Positions 55,993 through 64,000 of a stretch of DNA of 64,000 nt are shown here, in pieces; position 1 is the first letter of the stretch; each line of letters opens with the position of its first letter. The position numbers and the translations under genes are program-made. Under the pieces are notes generated by a model. The model did no database searches, was not told the origin of the DNA, and was given only the letters and a program-made list of their open reading frames with translations. The DNA comes from Trichosphaerium sp. ATCC 40318. Taxonomy: Eukaryota; Discosea; Flabellinia; Trichosidae. The stretch lies in assembly GCA_038496445.1 (NCBI GenBank), contig JALMLS010000446.1, forward strand, positions 79,056 to 143,055, written 5' to 3'.

Positions 55993-56154
55993 ATGACTAA
56001 ATGTATGCCGTGTCGAATTTCACTTGGTAAGTTTAATCAAGTTTGTATTCCAAAACATGCTGTACAAAAATGGAAAAGACTTTTCTGTTTGTTATCACTA
56101 GGTACCACGTGGATGTTGCTTTCATCATTTGGTTATCACGTGCTTATTGACTAG
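55993..56154 (+). CDS. Possible 53-residue Cys-containing small protein
   Basis: One open frame MTKCMPCRISLGKFNQVCIP runs on through KWKRLFCLLSLGTTWMLLSS and stops at TAG. The C-terminal half is hydrophobic (LLSLGTTWMLLSSFGYHVLI). A GTAAGT near 56026 and an acceptor near 56101 could be an in-frame intron, so the true product may be shorter. No family recognised. Low confidence. Confidence 0.2.
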   Translation: MTKCMPCRISLGKFNQVCIPKHAVQKWKRLFCLLSLGTTWMLLSSFGYHVLID

Positions 56155-57308
56155 TATCAATATCAATAGTGTTTATTCTTGACATTCAAAAAGAGTAAAC
56201 TGGCAGCTTTCTCTAACTCGTTGCTGCCAAAAGGGATAGATTTCAGCCTAGGAATGTATATTTTTTTGAAAAAGAATAAGAGGCAGTGCGCTAGCACCTA
56301 CTTTATTACATATAGGGGTTTACATGGCGGCTCACAGAATTATCGTGCGTGTATAGAAAGTTACAGGAGGACGCCATGTCATGTGAAAGGAACCAATCGT
56401 ACAGATGAAAATAAAACCTTCAGTAAAAATATGTTACACAAGAATTTCACCAACTTTGTACAATTTCTTTTCTTTTACCCATTTTAAAAAACCAACCTAA
56501 AAGTACAGCGTATCCATTTATTCTATTGATGGTCAGCAATTTACTTGTGGTGATTCATGGACAATTGTTGCTACCCGTTTTAAATACTGTATTACTCAAG
56601 TGCATATATAGGTTGGTTGTGGTCCGTTCCCGGCTACGCCGGCAAAAAATTGGGTATTGCGTGGTAACCTGGATGTGTCTCACTTATGTGGCGTGTGTTC
56701 ATGTTGTTGAAAAAAAACAATCTAACCTTACTATTCTTCATCGACATCTAGTTTCATACCTGCTAATACATCCATTGTTTGAGTTACAAGCACGTTCAAT
56801 GGCCATAGACGTAGAAATAGTGAAGAAGTCAAAAATTCGGTACACTAGGAAAGCCCTTTACGGGGTTTTGGGCATAGCCTAGCGGCGACTGAGCGCCATA
56901 ACCCAGTTGTCTCCCTTTGTGGCGAACAGTTCAATATCACTTCAACATTTATTCGCTTTTTGCGACATTTTAGTACACACCTTATTTAGGTACTTGAAGT
57001 TTTCCCGTAGATTGGGTAGCGACGAAATCGCTTTGTTTTACTTCCGCCACGTGAACATAAAAATAATTGCCTGTTTTCGTCACTGTCGGCAGTTTTGGGC
57101 CATTTTCTCCAGAAAACTACAAACTCTTTTGGGTCTTTTGTAACATGAAAAAGTATTAGGTAATAAGCTACGCGTAATAGCGTGGAAACGGGAAACAGTT
57201 TATGTAAAAGAAAATAAATTTGATAAAAAAACTAAGAGACTGATCATTCATTATTCAACAACATCAATCCCTAAAACAACAACTTAACAACAAACAGAAA
57301 AAACTAAA
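56155..57308. other. Region without a confident gene
   Basis: Plus-strand frames at 56179-56487 and 56526-56882 have cysteine-containing pieces (YRACIESYRRTPCHVKGTNR, then DGQQFTCGDSWTIVATRFKY in another frame). These could be exons of a secreted Cys-rich protein like the one at 54948, but I could not build a model. A small perfect CCGGC/GCCGG hairpin is near 56630. Confidence 0.35.
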
Positions 57309-58156
57309 ATGGATATCCTCACAGCTCTCAGAAACGCAGCAGACAAAGCCGAAGTCAATGATGATCAAAAAACTCAAATCAATGCCATACTAAAAGATGC
57401 TCTTGCAGATGCCGAAAAACATATATCAGAAGCTGTCGAAAAGCTTGAAGGTACTAAAAGAAATCCCACCATATCCACTTGTGTTTTATTGACGTGGTTT
57501 CTTTCTCAGAGGTCAAAGCTATCGCTGGTGCCAAGAAAATTGGATGGAGTAAAATTGGTAAAGAGGAAGGTTCAAATGGAACAAGCCAGAGAAGTAAGTT
57601 ATCCCTAAAACACGACAATAGGACTCAAGTTGCTAGGCTGCAGACGCTCGTAACGAGGAAATACTAGACAAAATCGAAGGTATTCTCACTGTCAAACAAT
57701 GTGTACGTGTTTATCTTGTTTTACTAAACAAAAATACTGTTTACTAACACGTGTTGCGTACAGGCAAAACTTGTTATTTGCATTGGTGAGCAAATACGTG
57801 ATAAAAAAGACGCCGGCCCATCTGGTGCTATGATGTATGCTATTAAAGCTGTTGAGTCCGAGTTAGAGCTAAAAGAGAAGCAACAAAAGAAGAAAGATAA
57901 ATTCTTGGAGGTAATGAAAAAACCAGCTTAGTAAACTCGTCCTAACAGTTTCTTTCAGTTTGTTTCTGCGAAGCAGACAGAAGCCCGTGATCACTTTGCT
58001 CCTATGATGGATTCTCTCAAAGAAGCAGTTGAGAAGGATGACCTGGCTACTGCTGAAGAAATCCTTGGAAAGATCAAGGCGTCTGTGAAGAAATTGAAGA
58101 AAACTCGCAAGGCAACCTTGGATGAAATGAAATCAACCTTTGAGCTGAGCAAATAG
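57309..58156 (+). CDS. All-helical charged protein, unknown
   Basis: Four or five exons give about 220 residues, from MDILTALRNAADKAEVNDDQ to DEMKSTFELSK. Segments are alanine-, lysine- and glutamate-rich helices, for example LKDALADAEKHISEAVEKLE, KAIAGAKKIGWSKIGKEEGS, AKLVICIGEQIRDKKDAGPS and SLKEAVEKDDLATAEEILGK. No signal peptide or membrane span. The build (several amphipathic helices, strong charge) resembles apolipoprotein-like, BAR-like or phasin-like proteins, but no family motif is seen. The next gene (58493-59029) is a different helical protein. Introns have GTACTA and GTAAGT donors. The gene is likely real because codons stay in frame over all joins. Confidence 0.68.
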
Positions 58157-58492
58157 CTGTTATCATGCTCAACCTCATGACCAAGCGACAAGCAATCGTA
58201 AAAACAGCCCTTGCTGCTATTTGAGGACATATGCATATGTACTATCCCAAAAAAAGTTAATAAACAACCTTCAATGTCAATTTACATTTCCGTTTACAAG
58301 TTAGTGAAAATCTACAAGATAACGTGGATATTCAGTAAATTATAGTACTATTCATTGATGTTCTACCTACTTTCTTTGCGTACTTGTCACTTTAGTTATC
58401 ACATTTTGTCTGGCTAGTGAGTGGAGCATGTGAAACTTCCCTTTTAGTGATTGCTCCAACAAAAACTCGAGTGACTTCGAGATAGTATTTAT
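58157..58492. other. Convergent 3' region
   Basis: Between the 3' ends of two helical-protein genes. AT-rich; nothing recognised. Confidence 0.4.
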
Positions 58493-59029
58493 TTAATTGC
58501 CTACAAGTCTCTTCATGTGTTTCTTATGATCTCCACCAAGCTCATCGACCTCAGCATCAAATTCCTTATATAAAGCAGCTATCTTCAAAAGAGGTTCCAA
58601 ACCAACACCATGAGGCGCACAAATATCATACATCTCATTCATAAACTGTACTTCTTTAAGTATTTCACTTTCAGAAACTCCTCCAAGAGCTGCGATGGCT
58701 TTAATTTTAGCACCTTCAGCAGTTACTACATCCTTTGTTTCTTGACTGAGGTCAAACCCAGGAAATGAATTTAGGCCGTCCTGGGTCCATTTCAAGTAGG
58801 TGCTGCTTGGGACATTGTTCTCATCGAACAAAGAACGGATTGTAAAAGCACTAACTACTATCGCTCCTAAATTCTGAAAGGAGGTGCGTTCATTGTCAAT
58901 ATTCCCTACTTCATCGTGAAGATGCATCATAGAAACTACTTCCTCGTCAGTAAATCCAAGGCTTGTGTGGAGCTGTCGGAGTTCTAGAATAAGCTCATCT
59001 AAGCGCGGTGTTGTTGGTAATGTGGTCAT
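58493..59029 (-). CDS. Helical protein, intronless, unknown
   Basis: One frame of 178 residues, MTTLPTTPRLDELILELRQL to HKKHMKRLVGN. It is almost wholly alpha-helical by composition (LGFTDEEVVSMMHLHDEVGN, AALGGVSESEILKEVQFMNE, LLKIAALYKEFDAEVDELGG) and has no membrane helix or signal peptide. Two His residues in MMHLHDEV and a His pair near the end are notable but do not prove metal binding. I do not recognise the family. It lacks introns, unlike most neighbours, but this is not unusual for a short gene. Confidence 0.65.
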   Translation of the reverse strand: MTTLPTTPRLDELILELRQLHTSLGFTDEEVVSMMHLHDEVGNIDNERTSFQNLGAIVVSAFTIRSLFDENNVPSSTYLKWTQDGLNSFPGFDLSQETKDVVTAEGAKIKAIAALGGVSESEILKEVQFMNEMYDICAPHGVGLEPLLKIAALYKEFDAEVDELGGDHKKHMKRLVGN

Positions 59030-59519
59030 CTAAGAAAATTCGTTATGTTTCTCGGTGTATACGCAAGGCCACGTGATATTTATGCGTTTTTAGCCGCTTT
59101 GAAACCATTCGAATGTAAAATTTAGGCAGAGTTAGATTTACGTACAGATCAATGATAGTTAGAGGTGTGGCTACTCCGTTTAGGTTATATTGTGTTTGTG
59201 TTTGGGCCTTAATGCTATTTTTTAATTGTGTTAAGTCTTCTTTGTAAGTTGATTTCTTGTGTATTATTCTGCATTCAAGGTTGGTGCTATAGCATTATTT
59301 TGTGAGAAACATGTAAATAATAATCAATTTTCACTCAGACACGTGCACTTTATCTTTTTTCATGATAAACACAATAGCAATTCTATTCTTAGCTCCTAAC
59401 GTGTAAAGTAATTGAACTTGTACTCCTAAAAAAATAACTCGCCAATTGATTCAAGGGTAATCGTACATTGTATACGTTTTGAGGCTGAAACGTTCTCATA
59501 GCAAGTGATTAGAAATAAA
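59030..59519. other. Divergent intergenic region
   Basis: Holds the start of the helical gene (minus) and a weak plus-strand gene start. One CACGTG lies near 59069 and another near 59340. No gene recognised. Confidence 0.4.
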
Positions 59520-60187
59520 ATGGTATTCTGCCAAATCAAACATGTACGTTGAAACTCAACTTTTGAGACACTACAAGCGGAGACAGCCAGTCGAAGTACC
59601 TGAAGTTGTAGCTAAGGACAAGTGAAGATGCTCCAGAAGAACTTGAGGATGCTGTTGATGGTGAGCCGAAATCCCATTTCTAAATAGTTATTGATAATAA
59701 AGTTACAGCAGAGTTGTGATGAACTAGAGTTGCAATTCAGTGCAACCTTAATGTACAGGATTTATTTACCGACTATGTCGATCAGTTAAGCTATATTACA
59801 CCCACGAGTGATCCCAAAATAAAGATGGGAGTGAAGAGAGGGAAAAGAAGTGAAAAAAAATGTGTTTGAGGAGAAAAACTACTGCGAGGGGCAATTTAAT
59901 GTGGCATAGTAATGCTCCGTACTACGTTCGTAGACGACTTTCTAATACAACAAACATTAGAAACGAATAAAAAAAAAAAAAAAGAAACAACCCCACAAAA
60001 AACGTACTTGCGCCGTTTTATCGATCCTAGTCGTACAGACGCAGAAACTTTACGTATTTCTAACGTTGCTGGTAATGGTTCGCTACGATCAAAACCTCCA
60101 GAAGACCAACACTCAGTATTAGCTGAGCTACTTACATCCAATGTATCAGTAGTTGAACTATCTGAATTTGTAGAGTCTCTACGATAA
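59520..60187 (+). CDS. Hypothetical multi-exon gene, unknown
   Basis: A weak model. Blocks look coding: MVFCQIKH or MYVETQLLRHYKRRQ near 59520-59590, TSEDAPEELEDAVD near 59618, DLFTDYVDQLSYITPTSDPK near 59760 and RRFIDPSRTDAETLRISNVA to FVESLR ending at 60187. Splice phases between the first blocks do not close in every option, so exon count is uncertain. The last exon is convincing by composition. It ends 23 bases from the RasGEF 3' end, in convergent layout. No domain was recognised, though the last exon looks like a disordered-to-helical tail. Confidence 0.35.
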
Positions 60188-60210
60188 AGCTGTTTTCTTC
60201 TTCCACCTTT

Positions 60211-62305
60211 TTACAAAAAACGGTTAAAAACCAATAAAATGACAATACTTGCGGTGCACTTACTGTCTTCGCTTATTGCTTTCGGTAAAGTTCGTGTTTT
60301 AGAAGCCAAGGACGCTCTAGATAAATTATTCTTTATCTGTGGTTTTAATCGTCCCACAGACGAGCTTCGTAGTATCCTTGTTTTTCTTCTTGATTTCTTT
60401 CCAGAAATCTCTTTAAATGTCGAGCCTGTTAAAAAGTTTGTGAGCAATAAATACATTCCATAATACAATAACATACCTCTGGGTTCAATAGCTAATGATG
60501 TTTGGTACTTTTCATCCTCTGTTGATACTTTACAATTGAGTAAATACGTTTGTATTGTCCCCACATCAAAAAATTGTAGCGTTGCTGCTGCCACTGTCTT
60601 ATTGTACTTATAACGCCTAATAACGTAAATAAAGAGCGAAGGATTAAGCACTAGCTCAACCTGTCATCATGTGGCGTTTTTGAAAGTTAATAACGCCTTT
60701 GCTTTCTAAGCCATTTAGAAAGTCAGAATTGCCTATAGATACAGTACAGCGATTAGTAACAATACAGCAAAAGCACTTTTTTTTTTTACCTTCTTCAATG
60801 TGTTGCAGTTCTGTTAAATAAATACCCAAAAATGGGATACTTGGAGGCGCAGCTTGTTTAAGGAGACCGCGTAGAGCATCTTTCTTTACAATTTTTCTCA
60901 ACTCTTCAAACTTAACAAACTAAAAACAGAACCATCAATTAAAAACTATCAAAAGCAACTTTTGGATAAAAAAAGAAATCGTCCGCGTACTGTAGATTTG
61001 TTGCTTTTTTTCAATTTCGCCCAAGTATGTTTTAAGCGGTTAACAGGCGATAAATTAATACCAGCAACTACAGCCCATAACGAATTAAAAGTTATTCAGT
61101 TCATACAACTTCTAGAAAATACACTTAGCGTTAAAAACCCGTAGGCGCCAAATATCTAAAAAAAAACGTACCAAGGCTAGTTTAATCATCTTGCATAGAA
61201 CTTTAGTTCGTTGCTTAAAATCGGTCGTTTCGACTATAACAGTACTTGTCCACCCAGAAATCTTCAAAAACGACACGTCAGCGCGAACAGAACACGTATT
61301 CGGAATTTTTTACTTACCTGGTTAAAATGAGAAATCATTGTAGACACATTAGGAGCGTCTCTCTCCTTTGTCTCATTCTTATTCCACGATAAGCACTCCC
61401 AAGGTTTTATTTTAACCCACAATTCCCAATCCAAAAGCGTTAATTGCCGTGCTACTTCCTCTGGGTGAAAATCGAGAAGCGCTAGTGGTAATGAGATAAA
61501 AACAACCCAAAGATAGGTTTTTTTGGTAAAACGTACTTGCTCCCTTGAAAACAGCAGGCATAAATGGTTTTGGTGGTGCACACGGACGTGTGATTGGTTT
61601 TTCTTGAGGCTACGAGGATTTTAGTACACGTTAACCAGAAAAAGAAATTAAATTCTTTAATTTTGTTTTTATCTTTTAGTCTCAAATTACCTCTTCTGCA
61701 ACGCGTTCAAGTAGATTTAGCAATGTAGAAAACCCTCTGCCCATCTTCGGTATTGCGGTGTTGGTTTGCAAAAACTCTTTCATTTTTCGACGCAAGGTAG
61801 GGTCGACACGCCAATCAATGTCGTAGTCGCGTACCCACTTTTGTATGAACGAAACGACACTGCTTGTTGGTTAGTATTAATTTCGAGTTTTCAGAGGTAA
61901 AAAGACAATCTCGTTCTTTCTTTTGCACTAAAGTGCGTTATACGCACCGATGGCGAACTTTAGTTAAAGCTTCATCTTCGCTCCAATTGTCTGGTTCGAT
62001 GCGCTCAATGAGTAAATCTAGTAGTCTGTGGGGAGTAGTGAAGGTTCTGTAGCTTGTTTGAAACTCTTTCACAAGCTCTGCTCCCGAATTCAACGAGGTG
62101 ATATACTTCACCAAACTAAACAAATCGCCGCCCTGAATGGTATTTAGCCGCCTGAAGCAAACAAAACGACCTGGAAATAGGCGCATATAATTTTATTACG
62201 CTTTACTCCACGTATCTCGCACATTACCTTGAGTGTATTGTCCATAAATACAAGCCCATCCTTGTAAAATTCTTTCCAATCGAAGTAATCGACGGCTGTT
62301 GCCAT
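60211..62305 (-). CDS. RasGEF (RasGEF-N plus CDC25 homology) protein
   Basis: The start at 62305 gives MATAVDYFDWKEFYKDGLVF. The RasGEF-N region is in SLVKYITSLNSGAELVKEFQ, then TSYRTFTTPHRLLDLLIERI. The catalytic block reads FHPEEVARQLTLLDWELWVK, then IKPWECLSWNKNETKERDAP and NVSTMISHFNQ, the region that contacts the Ras switch. LRKIVKKDALRGLLKQAAPP and IPFLGIYLTELQHIEEG match the later CDC25 helices. The C-terminal end is basic (GKKSRRKTRILRSSSVGRLK). CDC25 domains catalyse GDP release from Ras-family GTPases at membranes. About 480 residues with N and catalytic parts, as in amoebozoan RasGEFs. Small introns are frequent. No PH, DEP or LisH domain seen. Exon edges in the middle (61020-61260) are approximate. 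Confidence 0.8.
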
Positions 62306-62487
62306 TAATTACAACCCAAAAGTACTCTCAAACTCTTATGCGACTATTTTGTGTGTATTCAATAAAGTGGCAACTTTTGGTCTTTTTTTGGTCTTATACC
62401 AGGTATTCAAAAAAAGTTTGCTCATAAAAAACGGCGTTAACGTGTTACAAGCTGGTATTGATTTTCACGGAGTAATTAGTTGGTGTA
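62306..62487. other. Divergent promoter region
   Basis: 182 bases between the RasGEF start (minus) and the mitochondrial carrier start (plus). It probably holds both promoters. Confidence 0.45.
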
Positions 62488-63676
62488 ATGAGCGATTTTG
62501 CGCGTCTTGTTAGCGGTGCAACGGCTGGTCTTGTTGCAAATGTCGTAATGCATCCCTTGGGTGCGATTTGAACGCGCGGCTTGACCGCTAACAACGTTTT
62601 GTAGATACTGTAAAGGCGCAAACGCAATTCGCGAACATAGGTACACAATCATCGCCCTGAACGCTTGGAATACCTACTTTACACACTAATCATCTATTAG
62701 ACACACGTCATAGTACTATCCGTACCCGTGTTACCACAATTCTCCGCCAAGACGGTTTACGCGGGTTTTACAAAGGATTTGGAACTGGTACGTTATCCTG
62801 TCGTAGTGTAATAACGCCGAATAAGTTTTATTATCTACAATCCCTTCAACTGGCCTATACTTTCTCTCTTATGGAAGGTACCACTATAATATAGCGCCAC
62901 AGTTATATTAACGAATGTTTATTAGGCTGAAGACTTATTTTGGAACGTCACCTCTTGGACTTGGTCTAGCGGGCTTAGGCGCGCAATGTATAGCAGGTAC
63001 ACAAGAAATCTTCTTCAAATAACGTTAATCCGTGACAGGCCTCATTTTTTGTCCACGTGATATTTTGAAGGAGCGTATGCAAACCAACGTGTTTAATGGA
63101 AACGCTTGGAGACTTTCTAAACATATATTCGAAACAGAAGGGATAGGTGGGTTTTATAGAGGTTATTGGGCAACAACTGTACTTTGGGGACCATACGCTG
63201 CCATTTATTTTAACATTTATGAACACTTAAAGATGAATTTTGGTAATCCGGGACAAAACTCTATTGTAAGCCTTTCAATGTTTGGCGTTATTGCTGCAGG
63301 TATAGCTGGAGTTATAACAAATCCTATTGATGTCATAAAGTTAAACTTTCAGGTGTGTATCGTCTCAAAGATTGAACAAGCGGTTAACTTAGTATTTATT
63401 AGGTTTTAACAAAAACTGACGGTTCATCAAATAGTGCTTTTAAAGTTGGTACGAATTGACTCTTTTTTTTATTCTCTATTGTTTTGCTGATTGTCTGTCA
63501 AAGCTACAAAACTGTGGAGACAACATGGTATCAATTTCTTCTTTAGAGGATCAATTGCACGTGTTTTATGGATAGCACCAAGAACTGCTATATCTTTTGC
63601 AATTTGTAAGTTATCCGCACTTTTATTTGTTTAACCTAACGCAATACTAGTTGAAAAAGTAATGGAGACATGGTAG
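62488..63676 (+). CDS. Mitochondrial carrier family (SLC25) protein
   Basis: The start (MSDFARLVSGATAGLVANVV) opens repeat 1. The signature PLDTVKAQ (P-x-[DE]-x-x-[KR]) is split across an intron. RTRVTTILRQDGLRGFYKGF supplies the repeat-1 linker (GxxGxYKGF). Repeat 2 has FCPRDILKERMQTNVFNGNA and GIGGFYRGYWATTVLWGPYA. Repeat 3 has GVITNPIDVIKLNFQ and then WRQHGINFFFRGSIARVLWI. The carrier ends EKVMETW at 63676. The three-repeat, six-helix layout is standard for transporters of the inner mitochondrial membrane that exchange metabolites. Substrate-contact residues are not enough to name the cargo; the RG/WG pattern in repeat 2 (FYRGYWATTVLWGP) is not diagnostic. Confidence 0.85.
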
Positions 63677-63953
63677 CACGCATAGTGAATCTTTGTACAA
63701 CAACCACTAAACACTAGATTTTAAACAAACAAAATATGCCCAAAAATACACCCCTGAACGATTCCTATCAATGTAAAATATTCCCCCTTTGTACAGTGTA
63801 AAATAAATACTGTCTTGTTACTGTAACGACCTGTATCTCGGTGACTCTGATTAATCTCACAACCCGACGGAGAAGATTAAGTCCGACTTGCCTTTTTTCC
63901 GTTCAGTCAGATTTTTTGACACTTTAGAGGGAATGCTGTGAAAGGTGCCCAAC
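63677..63953. other. Downstream spacer
   Basis: Nothing recognised. A T-rich patch near 63890 follows a GC-richer segment. Confidence 0.4.
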
Positions 63954-64000
63954 ATGATAAACGCTCAACTACAGGTGAGTTTAGAGAGCTATCAGTGGAA
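63954..64000 (+). CDS. Possible first exon of a gene running off the edge
   Basis: ATG at 63954 gives MINAQLQ and is followed at 63975 by a GTGAGT donor. The same short-first-exon style occurs in the MORN genes (MAQVQ then GTACGC). Nothing downstream is visible, so this is only a pointer. Confidence 0.15.
   Translation, partial: MINAQLQVSLESYQW

Noticed and set aside
62540-62600. A tRNA-like T-arm (GTTCAAAT) on the minus strand
   Set aside because: No matching acceptor stem or anticodon arm, and it lies in the first intron of the carrier gene.
1-64000. Prokaryotic operon or phage organisation
   Set aside because: Introns, poly-T acceptors and eukaryotic protein families throughout rule this out.

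Overview
This is nuclear DNA from a microbial eukaryote. The sequence is AT-rich and genes lie close together on both strands. Most genes are cut by very short introns, about 31 to 100 bases, with GTACGT or GTAAGT donors and T-rich acceptors ending in TTTCTAG or TTTTAG. Some introns carry a yeast-like TACTAAC or CTAAC branch site. Continuous reading frames therefore show only pieces of most genes, and the gene models below were joined by eye across introns. Exon borders are approximate wherever the text says so. The gene mix (class C GPCR, two Frizzled-type receptors, a RasGEF, a Rac/Rho GTPase, an Hsp33, a P450, MORN and LRR repeat families) fits a free-living amoeboid protist such as an amoebozoan, or a basal opisthokont. 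I cannot name the species.

Layout. 1.5-9.5 kb: a class C GPCR (-), a small unknown gene (+), a MORN-repeat protein with an F-box-like head (-), and a PA-domain seven-helix membrane protein (-). 10.5-16.3 kb: a universal stress protein, a membrane-anchored C2 protein, a weak hypothetical gene and a long RNI-type leucine-rich-repeat protein, all on the minus strand. 17.5-30 kb: a globin joined to a PH-like domain (+), a mitochondrial-type Hsp33 (-), a coiled-coil tail-anchored protein (+), an ERMP1-type M28 peptidase (+), a Cys-rich surface protein (+) and a very atypical Rho GTPase (+). 30-49 kb: a histone-H1-like basic protein, then a repeat-rich zone. That zone holds two PD-(D/E)XK nuclease-like proteins with tandem 'DWY' repeats, two Frizzled-like receptors, two F-box/LRR proteins with very regular repeats, an extended inverted repeat, and two more MORN-repeat proteins. 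49-64 kb: a microsomal P450, a short MORN copy, a SMYD5/SET5-type methyltransferase, a secreted GPI-type protein, two helical proteins of unknown role, a RasGEF and a mitochondrial carrier.

How the genes fit together. The window is rich in cell-surface sensing (class C GPCR, Frizzled pair, PA-7TM protein, secreted proteins) and small-GTPase signalling (Rho, RasGEF). The repeat families (MORN heads, LRR heads, DWY-repeat nuclease-like proteins) occur as diverged paralogs close together, so the middle of the window looks like a recently duplicating accessory zone. The most notable points are the globin-PH fusion, a Rho GTPase with natural substitutions at several residues that normally control GTP hydrolysis, the DWY-repeat nuclease family, a hairpin-forming inverted repeat at 40.9-41.0 kb, and a strong excess of the palindrome CACGTG (about 53 sites by eye).
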